Source of the DNA: Parvularcula sp.
GTDB taxonomy: Bacteria; Pseudomonadota; Alphaproteobacteria; Caulobacterales; Parvularculaceae
Assembly (NCBI GenBank): GCA_002704915.1
Contig: PAIP01000068.1
Location: forward strand, 283,117 to 347,116
DNA length: 64,000 nt
Direction: 5' to 3'
Below, piece by piece: positions 8,258-17,352 of the stretch; the first letter of the stretch is position 1; each line of letters opens with the position of its first letter. A program made the position numbers and the translations under genes. The notes under the pieces are model-generated. The model saw nothing but the letters and a program-made list of their open reading frames with translations, was not told the DNA's origin and did not search any database.

Positions 8258-8318
8258 ATTTGAAACCCTCTCGGGCGCAAGCCGGGAACCAACCCCCTCC
8301 GTCTCGCTGCGCTCGACA

Positions 8319-8430
8319 CCTCCCCCATTAGCATGGGGGAGGAAGGTGAATGCCGAAAGCGCAGCGGTAGTTTCTCTTCCCCCGTTTACGGGGGAAGTCC
8401 CGAGCGGAGCGAGGGGATGGGGGTGAATGA
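8319..8430. repeat. Tandem C-run/G-run hairpin repeats
   Basis: Two perfect 10-bp hairpins, CCTCCCCCAT/ATGGGGGAGG (8319-8342) and CTTCCCCCGT/ACGGGGGAAG (8376-8397), are followed by a gagcggagcgagggg tract. They resemble the hairpin at 1346-1374, so the family is dispersed. Apart from these repeats, I see no gene between 8106 and 8529. Confidence 0.55.
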
Positions 8431-8529
8431 AAGTCAGCCCCTCCGCCCCTTAGGGCCGCCTCCCCCGCCTTGCCCCGTCCCCGCCGATCTGCTCTGGTGT
8501 TCGCGCAAGCAATCGAAAAGGGGCCGGGC

Positions 8530-9054
8530 ATGAATGTCAGAACCACGCTGTTCGCCGTAATCGCTGTTGCGGGGCTTTGCGCGCCCGCCATGGCCGCGGA
8601 TGACGAAGCCGCAAAGCTGAAACTCGCCGAGGAGCTGATCGAGCTGTCGCAGGCCAAGCAGATGTCGAAACAGATCGTTGCGCAGATGGCGCCCATGCAG
8701 ATGCAGGTCATCAGGGCGACGCGCCCCGACACCACGCTGACCGATGAGGAGTTGGAAACCGTCCTCGACAAAACCTCCGAGATCATGATCGAGGAGATGG
8801 CGCCGGCGATTGACGCGCTGATCGACAAGATGGCGCCGGTCTATGCCGAGGTTTACACGCTGGAAGAGCTGCAAGGCGTCGTCGCCTTTTACAACTCGCC
8901 CGTCGGCGCGTCTTTCCTGTCGAAACAGTCGAACCTTGTCGAAGCGTCAATGGCCGTGTCCGCGCAATGGGCGCAGGAAACCATGCCCGGCGTCATGGCG
9001 CGGGCGCAGCCGCGCATAAAGGAAATGGTGGAAGAGTATAAAGCGCAGCAATAG
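8530..9054 (+). CDS. DUF2059-family secreted protein
   Basis: The 174-residue protein has a signal peptide (MNVRTTLFAVIAVAGLCAPAMA, cleavage after AMA). The mature part is all-helical, with a C-terminal DUF2059 signature: VYAEVYTLEELQGVVAFYNSPVGASFLSKQ. DUF2059 proteins are periplasmic and of unknown function. ATG 8530 is chosen because the signal peptide starts there and gggg precedes it; a longer in-frame start would bury the signal peptide. A strong terminator follows, so it seems to be a single-gene unit. Confidence 0.85.
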   Translation: MNVRTTLFAVIAVAGLCAPAMAADDEAAKLKLAEELIELSQAKQMSKQIVAQMAPMQMQVIRATRPDTTLTDEELETVLDKTSEIMIEEMAPAIDALIDKMAPVYAEVYTLEELQGVVAFYNSPVGASFLSKQSNLVEASMAVSAQWAQETMPGVMARAQPRIKEMVEEYKAQQ

Positions 9055-9082
9055 CCGGAGCGTCGCAGCGCTCACCCAAAGA

Positions 9083-9110
9083 AAAACGGCGCCGGGCGAG
9101 GCGCCGTTTT
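9083..9110 (+). terminator. Rho-independent terminator after DUF2059 gene
   Basis: A perfect 11-bp stem, AAAACGGCGCC / GGCGCCGTTTT, with a 6-nt loop lies 28 bp after the stop codon. The A and T runs at the stem base allow it to work on either strand. Confidence 0.8.
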
Positions 9111-9219
9111 CATATGTCCGGTTGTGTTCCGCGGGCAAACGATCCCGGATCTGCATTGCGTCACTGCGTGCTGCAACGCGTCCGGGATGACGGAGGGCGT
9201 TGCCCGCACGGGACGGCGT

Positions 9220-9657
9220 TCAGGCCGCTTCCTTGATCTCAACGAGGGTCAGGCCGAAATGCAGGTCCTGCCCGGCGAGCGGGTGATTGCCGTCGGCGAC
9301 CACTGCTTCCTCGCCCACTTCGGTGATGGTGAGGTTCACCGTGGAGCCGTCCTGCATCTTCGCCGAAAGCTGGAGGCCCGGCTGCGGCGGCTGGTCGGCG
9401 GGAAGCTGTTCGCGCGGGATCTGCACCACCATTTCCTCGCGGCGCGGCCCGAATGCGTTGTCGGAGGGGACGGTGACGGCCTTCTCCTCGCCCACGGCCA
9501 TGCCGTCGAGCGCGGATTCGATCTCGGGAAAGATTTCCGACTGGCCGATGGTCAGCGTCTGCGGTCCCTGCTGCTCCGTGCCGCCAACGACGCGCCCGTC
9601 GCCGGTGCGCACGACATATTCAATGGCGACGATGTCGCCTTTCTTGGCTGTGCTCAT
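9220..9657 (-). CDS. SlyD-like FKBP-type peptidyl-prolyl isomerase
   Basis: The 145-residue protein is an FKBP-type prolyl isomerase with an inserted chaperone flap, as in SlyD/SlpA. Visible parts are the KKGDIVAIEYVVRTGDG opening strand, the IFPEIESALDGMAVGEEKAVTVP core, the flap at about residues 70-120, and the family tag NHPLAGQDLHF near the C-terminus. The histidine-rich metal-binding tail of E. coli SlyD is missing. Start at 9657 is supported by AAAGG just upstream; an earlier in-frame codon has none. It acts in cytoplasmic protein folding. Confidence 0.9.
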   Translation of the reverse strand: MSTAKKGDIVAIEYVVRTGDGRVVGGTEQQGPQTLTIGQSEIFPEIESALDGMAVGEEKAVTVPSDNAFGPRREEMVVQIPREQLPADQPPQPGLQLSAKMQDGSTVNLTITEVGEEAVVADGNHPLAGQDLHFGLTLVEIKEAA

Positions 9658-9693
9658 GAGTTTGCCTTTCGTCTTCGAATTGTTCGCGCCCAA

Positions 9694-10221
9694 TCGCAGA
9701 AGCGATCGAAATTTGGATTTCGCGCGCCTTGGGGCACATCTTCTTTACTGGCGCTGGCGCGGAACTGCGCCGCCTCGCTCAACGCCCCTCAGCGGACGCG
9801 AGAAGACTCGCCGGCGGAAATCGGCCCAAAGACCAAACCAGGGGCCAAGCCGGCGTCATGTTCATGACAGACCTCGCAAATGGGGGCTTTCGGGTCAAGG
9901 CGCAAGGGCGCACTGAGTGCCATATGAGTGATGGGGGCCGGCCTATTATAAGGCCAAACGGAGACCCGTGGATAATTTTTCACGGGGACCCGGGGCGGGC
10001 GTATCATGCGCATTCGCAAAGCCCACAGAAGGATGAGCCCCCGTGAAACACTGTTGGAGGAATCGTCCAAATGGCGCCAGATTCGCCGCAAAGCGAGAAA
10101 ACATGCGGCCGAAAAAGAGCGGCGGCGTGTAACGGAGCGCAGCAGGGCGCGGCGATCCGGCCCCTGTCGCGCCTCCGCGCCGCGCATAGACTTGCGCCGC
10201 CGGCAAGAATGGAGACGTCCC
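9694..10221. other. Gene-free stretch
   Basis: About 530 bp with no coding frame I can support. There is an open frame running into the next gene from 10006, but its lysine/arginine-rich translation precedes a clear lipoprotein signal peptide at 10222, so it is not used. Only short local palindromes (for example around 9975-9990) are visible. Confidence 0.5.
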
Positions 10222-10821
10222 ATGAAAAATCTGCGCAATAGCCTTCTTTGTTTTTCGGCGGGCGCGCTGTGGCTCGCCGCCTGCGCGCGAGAATCGGAGG
10301 ACGCGCCCGTCTCGCCCGATCCCGCCGACATCGCCGCGGCGCGCGAGGCGGCGAGCGCTCTTGGCGGGCGATTAAAATCCCGGCTCGTCGAAACCATTGG
10401 AGAGAGCGGGCCGGTCGCCGCCATCGAGGTGTGCAATCTTGAGGCTCCGGAAATCGCGGAAGCCATTTCTGAAGAGACCGGCATGGCGGTGGGGCGCACC
10501 GCCCTGCGCTGGCGCAATCCGGACAATGCGCCCGACGCGTTTGAGCGCGCGGCGATGGAGAGGTTTCTCGCCGAGATCGAAGCCGGCGCCGATCCGGCGG
10601 GGCTTGAACGCGCAGAGATCGTGACGACGGCGGAGGGCCGGCAACTACGCTACATGAAGCCGATCATGACCGGGGGCCCATGCGTCTTGTGTCATGGCGC
10701 CGCAATTTCAGAAGAGGTGAAAGCAGCCATTGCTGCGCGCTATCCGGACGATCGGGCGACGGGCTTTGCGCCCGGCGAATTTCGCGGCGCCTTCACCATC
10801 ACAAAGGATCTTTCGCCATGA
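10222..10821 (+). CDS. Tll0287-like (DUF3365) haem-binding lipoprotein
   Basis: The 199-residue protein has a lipoprotein signal (LCFSAGALWLAAC) and a C-terminal CVLCH haem-c motif within a GGPCVLCHGA stretch. The tail TGFAPGEFRGAFTITKDLSP is typical of the Tll0287-like/DUF3365 domain, a PAS-like periplasmic domain that binds haem c covalently. It is thus probably an outer- or inner-membrane-anchored periplasmic haem sensor or electron carrier. The start at 10222 has ggagac just upstream. Its stop overlaps the start of the DUF423 gene by 4 bp. Confidence 0.85.
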   Translation: MKNLRNSLLCFSAGALWLAACARESEDAPVSPDPADIAAAREAASALGGRLKSRLVETIGESGPVAAIEVCNLEAPEIAEAISEETGMAVGRTALRWRNPDNAPDAFERAAMERFLAEIEAGADPAGLERAEIVTTAEGRQLRYMKPIMTGGPCVLCHGAAISEEVKAAIAARYPDDRATGFAPGEFRGAFTITKDLSP

Positions 10822-11174
10822 ACAGGCTCGGGGTTTTCGCGGGGCTTTGCGGTTTTGTTGCGGTCGCGCTCGGCGCCTTCGGCGCACACGGGCTTGAAGG
10901 CCGGCTTTCCACCGAAGGCCTCGACTGGTGGGGAACTGCGACGCTTTACGGCCTCGCCCACGCCGTTGCAGCGCTTGCGGTTTCGATGTCGGAAAAGTCC
11001 ATACTGCGCCGCGCGGGCTGGGCTTTCGGCATCGGCGCCGTCATCTTTTCGGGCTCGCTATACGCCATGGCGCTTGGCGCGCCGCGCTGGTTCGGCGCGA
11101 TCACGCCTGTCGGCGGGGTTTCGTTCCTCGCCGGCTGGACGATGATCGTTTTTGCAAATGCGCGAATGCGGTAA
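10818..11174 (+). CDS. DUF423 membrane protein
   Basis: The 118-residue protein has about four membrane helices and the DUF423 opening pattern: MNRLGVFAGLCGFVAVALGAFGAHGLEG, then TATLYGLAHAVAALAV and GAITPVGGVSFLAGW. DUF423 (YwdK/YgdD-type) proteins are small inner-membrane proteins of unknown role. ATG 10818 overlaps the TGA of the haem lipoprotein gene (ATGA), so the two form an operon. Confidence 0.9.
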   Translation: MNRLGVFAGLCGFVAVALGAFGAHGLEGRLSTEGLDWWGTATLYGLAHAVAALAVSMSEKSILRRAGWAFGIGAVIFSGSLYAMALGAPRWFGAITPVGGVSFLAGWTMIVFANARMR

Positions 11175-11180
11175 CGGACG

Positions 11181-11270
11181 TTAATTCCGTGTACGGATGA
11201 AAAGGCTGGTCGCCCCGATCAGGGACGTCCCGGCGATAAAGCCGACCAAAAGAAGTTCCAGAATACCCAT
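11181..11270 (-). CDS. 29-aa candidate membrane protein
   Basis: A 30-codon frame on the minus strand encodes one hydrophobic helix (MGILELLLVGFIAGTSLIGA...) followed by a basic tail ending RTRN. A purine-rich ribosome binding site (gggGAGAGagag) lies just upstream of its ATG. It would be a single-pass small membrane protein. Length alone makes it uncertain; the hydrophobic profile and ribosome binding site are the only support. Confidence 0.45.
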   Translation of the reverse strand: MGILELLLVGFIAGTSLIGATSLFIRTRN

Positions 11271-11439
11271 CGCTCTCTCTCCCCAGACAAATCGATGCCT
11301 GTCCAGTGGGGTTCATCATTGTGGTGGAAATAGGGCTGCGCCGGGGCCTTGCAAGGGCGGACGCCATCACGCCTTCGTGCGCGCGGCGAGAGGCCTTTAT
11401 TTTGCGCCGGATCGATCGAAGCGGGCGGGTTCCTTGCTC

Positions 11440-11838
11440 TTATTTCGTGCCCGGCTCCATCGCCTTGAGGAGGACCCGTCCGAAATCGGCGGTCATGGCG
11501 AACATCCCCATGGCGTAGCCGCGATGGATGACGCCCGTGCCCTGCCAGATGTCATATATGAGATAGCCGACGGCCCCCATGATCACGAGCCGCGCGATAA
11601 AGGTCGCGCTGAAATTGAGGGTCTTGGCGGTAAGGCGTTTTTTGCGCTCTTCCGGCGTTTCGATGGCGCCGAACGGGCGGATGCGCGAGAGGTCGGGCTG
11701 CACCTCCACGCGGACGCGCGGCGCTGAGACGGAGGGCGTTTCAACCGCGGCCGCAACGGCGGCGCCCCCGCCGGCAAGGCTGGCGAGACGGTCGGCGCTG
11801 ATGCGCGGCGCTTCCTGCTTCTTTTTTGCAAAGGCCAT
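11440..11838 (-). CDS. Small membrane protein of unknown function
   Basis: The 132-residue protein begins with a basic MAFAKKKQEAPRIS segment and an alanine-rich linker, followed by a proline-containing region (RVEVQPDLSRIRPFGAIETPEER). It ends with a hydrophobic C-terminal half (FSATFIARLVIMGAVGYLIYDIW and a second weaker segment). I do not recognise the family. It lies divergently from nothing obvious and is followed by about 170 bp before the 29-aa gene. Confidence 0.6.
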   Translation of the reverse strand: MAFAKKKQEAPRISADRLASLAGGGAAVAAAVETPSVSAPRVRVEVQPDLSRIRPFGAIETPEERKKRLTAKTLNFSATFIARLVIMGAVGYLIYDIWQGTGVIHRGYAMGMFAMTADFGRVLLKAMEPGTK

Positions 11839-11952
11839 AAGGTTTCTTTCCCGACGCCCTGCGGCCAGTTTGCCGGCGAACCGGTTGAGAGCGGGTCAAG
11901 GCGGCGCCGGCAATTTTAACGATCTCTCCTGGGCTCAACGGGACAAAAGAAA

Positions 11953-11974
11953 AGGGCGGCTCGAAAGCCGCCCT
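11953..11974 (-). terminator. Terminator of TonB-receptor gene
   Basis: GGGCGGCT-cgaa-AGCCGCCC forms a perfect 8-bp stem with a stable tetraloop. Read on the minus strand it is followed by TTTTCTTTT. It lies 30 bp downstream of the TonB-receptor stop. Confidence 0.85.
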
Positions 11975-12003
11975 CTTCGAAGTCCCCTCTAGGCGCGTCC
12001 GGT

Positions 12004-14613
12004 TTAGAAGCTCTTGCGCACGGTCAGGCCGTAGGTGCGCGGGGGCGACAGATAACCTGAGAAACTTCCCGGCTGGATAACCGTCGGGAAGGCGCTCAGG
12101 AGATATTGATCGTCCGTGAGGTTGCGGGCCCAGGCCATGACCTGGAAGCCGTTTTCGGTTTCGTAGCCCACAGAAAGGTTGAGGACATTGACTTCCCGGC
12201 TCGCAATCGCCGCGGAGACGTTGTCGACAACTTGCGTGTCGCTTTCGAACAGATACTCGGCCCGGATAAAGCCCTCGGCCCCATTGCCCATGTCGTGGGT
12301 GTAGGTGGCGGAGGTCGAGACGCTCCATTCGGAAATGCCGGCGGGCGTGAAGCCCGAGGCGTCGAATGTCGTCGCCCCGGCGGCGCATTCCGGCACTGAG
12401 AACCCTGCAAAAGAGGTGCAGGGCGCATTCGGGAAGGAGTCAAACTCCGGATCGAGATAGGTCACGCCGGCTGTCAGCGAGAGCGCATCCCACGGCGCGT
12501 AAGCCGTCTCAACCTCGAAGCCGCGCACCGATTGTTCTTCGGCGTTGGCCAGAACGAAGCCAGTGCCGATGAACAGGTTCGACTGGAAGCCCTCAATGGT
12601 CTGATCGAAGATAGCGGCGTTGAAATAGCCGCGATCGAATTGGGCCTTAAAGCCAAGCTCGAACAGCTCGACGTCTTCCGGGCCGGCTTCACGACCAAAT
12701 CCGGTCGCCGGATCCGGCGGCATCGAGTCCGAGGACAGGTTCACCGCGCCTGCTTTCCAACCCGTCGAATAGGAGAAGTAAGCATTCAGGTTGTCCGTCA
12801 CGTCATAGGCGATGCGCGCCGTATAGGTGACTTTGTCATCGCTGAGCCTGCCGTCATCGAGCGGATCGGCCGGGTTCGGCACATTGACCGGAACCGGCAG
12901 GAACTGCAGCGGTGAAAGCGCCAGCGCCGAGTTGCACAACAGCGCCGGGTTCGTGGCGTCGCAGGGCGTTGCGCCAATGGCGCCGGCGACCGTGCCGATT
13001 GTCGAAACGTCGCCCGGCGCAAACGGCATGCCCGTCGCCGGATTGATCACCACGCCGGGCGCCAGGGCCGCAAGCGGCAGCGGCGAACCGGCAAGCGCCG
13101 CAATGTTGGCCGGGGTCGGCGGAAGCATGGTGATGTTGGCGAAGGCGCCGCCGAAGCCGACTTCAACGAGATCCACATTGTAGAAAGGCTCGTTATTGAT
13201 GTCGTTCAGCGTGTAGTCTTTCTTGTCCTTGATCCAGGATACGCCGCCCGAAAGGGTCAAGCGGTCCGTCAGATGGATGTCCGCCTGGCCGTAAACGGAG
13301 TAGGATTTGTTATCCATCGTATATTCGCCGAAATACCCGGCGCCCGGCTGCAGGAAAGTGCCCGCCGGGAGCATCAGCGCCGACTCCAGGCCCGAGATGC
13401 CGCCGCCGGCGAGAATGCCGTCGATAAAGGCGCGCGTTTGGGTGCCGCTGATCACATCGCGGGAGAAATCCACGCTTTCGTCAAAGTAGAAAGCGCCCAC
13501 AAGCCAGTCGACCGTGTTGTCGCCGGTGGAAGAAAGCCGGATTTCCTGGGTGAAGGTTTTATACTGACGATCCTGCGGGTTCGTGATGATGTCTGCGGCA
13601 CTGAAGTCTGCATCGGTCTCAGTGTTGTCGGTCTGCGTGCGATAGGCCGTGATTGAGGTGAACTGCGCAGCGCCCAGATCCCAGTCGCCTTGCAAGGAAA
13701 CGCCTTTGCCCGTCAACTCGTTGGACGGCGGCGTATTGAAAGCAACTTCATACTCGGTGTCGCCGGCGGTATCGATCGTCTCGCCGAGTCCGAAGGGGGC
13801 CGGCGCGCCAATAGCCAGGGTCGCAGGCCCGTTGAAGAGCTGGATCGCGCCGCAGCACTCTTCGTCGATCTTGTTGTAATCGCCAACGAGGCGGAAAGAG
13901 AGCACGTCACTCGGCTCCCAGAGCAGCTCCGCCCGGGTGGACCAGCGGCCGCGCTCATTCGTGTCGGCGCCGGTTACGACGTTAGTGTAATAGCCCTCAC
14001 GCTGGTTGATGCTGCCGGAAACGCGGAAAGCCAGCGTTTCGGTCAAGGGGCCCGTCAGCGTGCCTGAGAACAGAATCTGATCGTAGTTGCCGTAGGACGC
14101 TTCAACACTGCCCCCCAGCTCAAATTCCGGCTGCTTAGTGGTGATCGAAATAGCGCCGGCTGAAGTGTTTTTACCAAAAAGGGTCGATTGCGGACCACGC
14201 AGCACTTCGACCCGCTCAAGGACCGGCAGGTCGAGGATCGCCGCAGCGGAACGCGAGCGATAAACGCCATCGATAAAGACGCCGACCGAGCTTTCAATGC
14301 CGGGGTTGTTCGCGCCATTGCCGAAGCCGCGGATGATGAAGTTTGTCTGAGACGAGTTCTGAAGCTGAGAAATGCGCAGCGAAGGCACCGAGAACTGAAG
14401 GTCAAGGAGATCCTGAATCTGGGCCTTTTCGATCAGCTCATCGTTGACGACAGTCACCGCGATCGGCACTTCCTGAAGCGTTTGCGCGCGCTTGGTTGCG
14501 GTGACGACGATTTGATCGGATTGCGCCGCCGCGCTTCCCGCAGCGATCGCACCCAGCGCCGCGCCGGTCAGCAGGCGTGCGGCGTAAACTTTCATCTTGG
14601 AATCGATCTTCAT
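12004..14613 (-). CDS. TonB-dependent outer-membrane receptor
   Basis: The 869-residue protein starts with a signal peptide (AARLLTGAALGAIAAGSAAAQ) and a TonB-box-like DQIVVTATKR. The plug domain follows (about residues 40-165; LQEVPIAVTVV, VGVFIDGVYR, LERVEVLRGPQSTLFGKNTSAGAI), then a long beta-barrel ending in an aromatic Phe (TVRKSF), as outer-membrane proteins do. It would import a large or scarce substrate using TonB energy; the substrate is not evident. It is monocistronic, with a terminator downstream and a ~450-bp upstream region. The barrel contains an alanine/proline-rich extracellular-loop insertion around residues 500-575. Confidence 0.95.
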   Translation of the reverse strand: MKIDSKMKVYAARLLTGAALGAIAAGSAAAQSDQIVVTATKRAQTLQEVPIAVTVVNDELIEKAQIQDLLDLQFSVPSLRISQLQNSSQTNFIIRGFGNGANNPGIESSVGVFIDGVYRSRSAAAILDLPVLERVEVLRGPQSTLFGKNTSAGAISITTKQPEFELGGSVEASYGNYDQILFSGTLTGPLTETLAFRVSGSINQREGYYTNVVTGADTNERGRWSTRAELLWEPSDVLSFRLVGDYNKIDEECCGAIQLFNGPATLAIGAPAPFGLGETIDTAGDTEYEVAFNTPPSNELTGKGVSLQGDWDLGAAQFTSITAYRTQTDNTETDADFSAADIITNPQDRQYKTFTQEIRLSSTGDNTVDWLVGAFYFDESVDFSRDVISGTQTRAFIDGILAGGGISGLESALMLPAGTFLQPGAGYFGEYTMDNKSYSVYGQADIHLTDRLTLSGGVSWIKDKKDYTLNDINNEPFYNVDLVEVGFGGAFANITMLPPTPANIAALAGSPLPLAALAPGVVINPATGMPFAPGDVSTIGTVAGAIGATPCDATNPALLCNSALALSPLQFLPVPVNVPNPADPLDDGRLSDDKVTYTARIAYDVTDNLNAYFSYSTGWKAGAVNLSSDSMPPDPATGFGREAGPEDVELFELGFKAQFDRGYFNAAIFDQTIEGFQSNLFIGTGFVLANAEEQSVRGFEVETAYAPWDALSLTAGVTYLDPEFDSFPNAPCTSFAGFSVPECAAGATTFDASGFTPAGISEWSVSTSATYTHDMGNGAEGFIRAEYLFESDTQVVDNVSAAIASREVNVLNLSVGYETENGFQVMAWARNLTDDQYLLSAFPTVIQPGSFSGYLSPPRTYGLTVRKSF

Positions 14614-14788
14614 GTTGTAACCCCTAATCTTGCCCCTCCCTGTCGGGGCGTTATTCCCGGTGATACTCTTTTCCGGGCGTTGAATTCTTTTCTCTCACTG
14701 CTTCCGCGCCGTCCAGCGAACAGTTGCAGGCGACTGCGCTCCGTATCAAAGCGTTACAAAATTACAACAAGTACTAGCACCCTTTATA

Positions 14789-14805
14789 ATGTTGCGACGC
14801 AACAT
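14789..14805. promoter_or_regulatory. Palindromic operator candidate upstream of TonB receptor
   Basis: ATGTTGC-gac-GCAACAT is a perfect 7-bp inverted repeat about 175 bp upstream of the receptor ATG. On the minus strand TATAAA follows directly, so it lies in a plausible promoter. The binding protein is unknown. Confidence 0.4.
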
Positions 14806-14944
14806 AGATTTGGCCCTCTTAAAGTGACGTGAAATTGGTCAAGAAAGAATTAACCAGCCATCTCGCTGAAAACGAGAGAGTGGCGGCAATATTTGCCGCT
14901 CCGCGGCGGGCCCCATGATCCGAGCCGGATAAGACTGAGCCAAA

Positions 14945-15035
14945 TAGCGAAACTTCGAACCCTCAAGATTCGCAAGCGCGACTGCGCTCCGGCCGGTCCG
15001 GCCGCCCCACCGGAGCCGCGAGCGAAGGGGTGGTT
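14945..15035 (-). repeat. Divergent member of the 122-bp repeat family
   Basis: The order of blocks (cgaaacttcgaaccc ... gattcgcaagcgcgactgcgc ... ccgg ... gcgagcgaa) follows the two close copies at 18403-18524 and 26127-26248, but with many changes. It lies in the ~460-bp gap between the TonB receptor and the next gene. The rest of that gap holds a GCGGCAA/TTGCCGC palindrome near 14883 and no gene. Confidence 0.4.
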
Positions 15036-15071
15036 TTATTTTTAGAATAATTTCAAGATATTATTGAACGG

Positions 15072-16148
15072 TCACTGTTCACACATGCCAAGCTCGGCAT
15101 GGGCGACAGCCAATTGCTGATTGGTGTCGGCAAGTTCCAAAACCGCTTTCAAGTCGTCCAGGGGAAAACGAAATCGTCCCAGCTCTTTCGTTTCCATGAT
15201 GGCGGTCCGGCCCGAAAACAGGGCCTCAACGGTATTGTCCTCAAGCGCAGCCCATTGGCCGCCGCCAACGCCCCATTTCTGCAGAAGAACGCTATCGACA
15301 ATTATATAGCTCTTTTGCGGCGCAAAGCCCCGCCCACTTTCCTGCGCAGCCATGTAGATACTGTAGTAAGGGTCCTGTCTGCCGTTTTTGGGATCGACCT
15401 TGCCGCCAACATTGAAGCCAAACCGCAATTTCTTGCCCTTGCTTTTATCGGCGTCAAGAAATTCCGGGTTGCGCACATAAACGATTGCGCTCTTGGGAGA
15501 CCATGACATTACCCAATTAGCGTACGTCTCGGTTCCTTCACATGACACGACTGTTTGCTGGGTTTCTGCAGGCGCTTGAGGCGCCTCGCGTGCATTGATG
15601 TCATCAATAGTTTTTCGCACAATATTTGAGAGATAGGACCGATTAAAGGCAAGCTTGCCGCTATCGTCCCCGATCCACCCAAAAAGCACGCCGCCGCCAA
15701 CATATTCCCGGGCGATCAGAACACATCGAGGCCGTGCGTAATCATCCGTGGCATCGTAGCCGATAACTGGCAGATCTTTTTCCATAGCCGCATAGGCTTC
15801 AGGATCTTTGACTTTTGTAATTGCAAGCAGCGCCTCATCCGCCAAATCGCGTTCGGGTTCCGCCTTGGCCGTGACGAGTGCGGGGCAATTATTGAGTTTC
15901 CCTTGCTCCGTTTTCAATCTTTCAAAAGCCTCAGCGAAAGGCAAATCCGTACGCGCATCAAGATTTACCGTGATGATCGCTGTCTTGTGCTTATCGTGAC
16001 GCAGAACCCAATAGCGCTGTGCGTTCACCTGGCCTGCACGAACGCTCCATCCATTTCTTTCCGCAGACCATTCCCCCTCGGCTGCATGAGAAACAGAAAA
16101 TCCGATCAAGACACTGATCATAACAATAACGAAGCGACCAATCATCAT
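15072..16148 (-). CDS. Secreted protein of unknown function
   Basis: The 358-residue protein has a signal peptide (MMIGRFVIVMISVLIGFSVSHAA) and no further membrane helix. The mature protein alternates polar beta-like stretches with conserved-looking tryptophans and four or five cysteines (NNCPAL, RPRCVL, VSCEGT, and the C-terminal GMCEQ), which suggests disulfides in the periplasm. I recognise no domain. A good ribosome binding site (AAGGGAAAAGC) precedes the ATG. It begins 19 bp after the stop of the Sel1-like gene, so the two are probably co-transcribed. Confidence 0.7.
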   Translation of the reverse strand: MMIGRFVIVMISVLIGFSVSHAAEGEWSAERNGWSVRAGQVNAQRYWVLRHDKHKTAIITVNLDARTDLPFAEAFERLKTEQGKLNNCPALVTAKAEPERDLADEALLAITKVKDPEAYAAMEKDLPVIGYDATDDYARPRCVLIAREYVGGGVLFGWIGDDSGKLAFNRSYLSNIVRKTIDDINAREAPQAPAETQQTVVSCEGTETYANWVMSWSPKSAIVYVRNPEFLDADKSKGKKLRFGFNVGGKVDPKNGRQDPYYSIYMAAQESGRGFAPQKSYIIVDSVLLQKWGVGGGQWAALEDNTVEALFSGRTAIMETKELGRFRFPLDDLKAVLELADTNQQLAVAHAELGMCEQ

Positions 16149-16167
16149 GCTTTTCCCTTAGCCCTCA

Positions 16168-17097
16168 CTACGCCGGGCAAGCGCGTTTAAGTACGTTTTC
16201 AAGTTCAAGATCTCGCGTGCGCCAGTTGCGCTTGTCACAAAAAAACGTGTCATTGCTGTTGTATGGCGCGCCGCGCCCCTCGCATGCCCTGGCGTATCCG
16301 TCGCAACGCACAATTTCTGGGCAGCCCCATGGTTCGCAATTGGCGTAGTCTGTTCCCTTTTTACAGGTGGTAATGTGCTTAAGCGCTTCGGCGCGGCACG
16401 CTGCGACTTTCGGATCACCTTGTTGAGCATGAAGATCCGCTTCTTGAGGCGCGTCGGTCTTGCCTGCCATGAATTTCAAGGCGGCGCCGATAGCCTCGCC
16501 TTTTTCATAGGCTGTCATTGGCTTGGCGCTCTCAGATGCGCGTTGCCGTTTTTTCTCTTTGAGAAGCGCCAGTTCAGCCTCTCGAAGAACGGCCAGCTCC
16601 TCTTTCCCTCCGCCAACAAGCTTGCCCGTCGTAACAAGCAGCGTTCTTGGGTAACCATACCAAAAAAGAGCGCGATCGATGTCTCTTGGCGAGCCGTAGC
16701 GGTAAATCTCTCCTAGCCTTTTGGCGGCGCGAACATGTCCCTGCCTTGCAGCGAGGGTGAACCAGTGTTCCGCCTGAGCCATGTCAAACGCCGAACTTTT
16801 TATATCGGCAAAGGAGAGCGCGCGTTGATACTGCCCCTCAGGGTCGGAAGGCGGCGGGGTTTTGTCAGAGGATCCCTCGCAGCTCCCATCCGCCTCGGCG
16901 TTTAATGCAGACCGAAGTTCAGGGACCGCCGCTGCTGAAGGCAGCTCTTCAATAGTGCCGCCATTCGCCTCGGAACTGCTCTCACTTGCCCAGGCCTTTT
17001 CAACACGTTCTTCGAGTAAAGAGCGTTCATCCGATACAGACGCCCTTGTGACGGCAAAGGCCACGCCAAGCGCGCAAAGCGCGAGTGCGGTCTTCAT
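16168..17097 (-). CDS. Secreted Sel1-repeat-like protein
   Basis: The 309-residue protein has an N-terminal signal or anchor (MKTALALCALGVAFAV), an acidic/serine-rich stretch, and around residues 100-150 one or two Sel1-type helical repeats (FDMAQAEHWFTLAARQGHVRAAKRLGEIYRYGSPRDIDRA). The C-terminal ~80 residues are cysteine-rich (about eight Cys, including TTCKKGTDYANCEPWGCPEIVRC), pointing to disulfides in the periplasm. ATG 17097 is preferred because GAGG precedes it at proper spacing. Sel1 repeats mediate protein contacts; the partner could be the co-transcribed secreted protein downstream. Confidence 0.65.
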   Translation of the reverse strand: MKTALALCALGVAFAVTRASVSDERSLLEERVEKAWASESSSEANGGTIEELPSAAAVPELRSALNAEADGSCEGSSDKTPPPSDPEGQYQRALSFADIKSSAFDMAQAEHWFTLAARQGHVRAAKRLGEIYRYGSPRDIDRALFWYGYPRTLLVTTGKLVGGGKEELAVLREAELALLKEKKRQRASESAKPMTAYEKGEAIGAALKFMAGKTDAPQEADLHAQQGDPKVAACRAEALKHITTCKKGTDYANCEPWGCPEIVRCDGYARACEGRGAPYNSNDTFFCDKRNWRTRDLELENVLKRACPA

Positions 17098-17352
17098 CGA
17101 ATGCCTCAAGATACGCCCCCGGATCGTCGTCAGTCTCTAGCGCAATAAACTCTAACTGCGTTTTGCAGCAAATGCACGCTCATGGCGGTCAGGAAAGCAC
17201 CAGCATGTGGCGGAAAGATGGCGGATAGACCCATATGGCGAGAAGAAGGGTTTTGCCTGCTTTTCTTACGCCTTTGATATCGCCCCCAGCGTGTTGGCTA
17301 TAGATGGCGCTGTGAAACTCTTTCAACCAAAAGCCCTGCGCATCCACATAAA

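Noticed and set aside
1346..8430. CRISPR array from the repeated C-run/G-run hairpins
   Set aside because: The hairpins are few, unevenly spaced and variable, with no unique equal-length spacers and no cas genes.
10006..10221. N-terminal extension of the haem lipoprotein
   Set aside because: A clear lipoprotein signal peptide and ggagac ribosome binding site mark the start at 10222.
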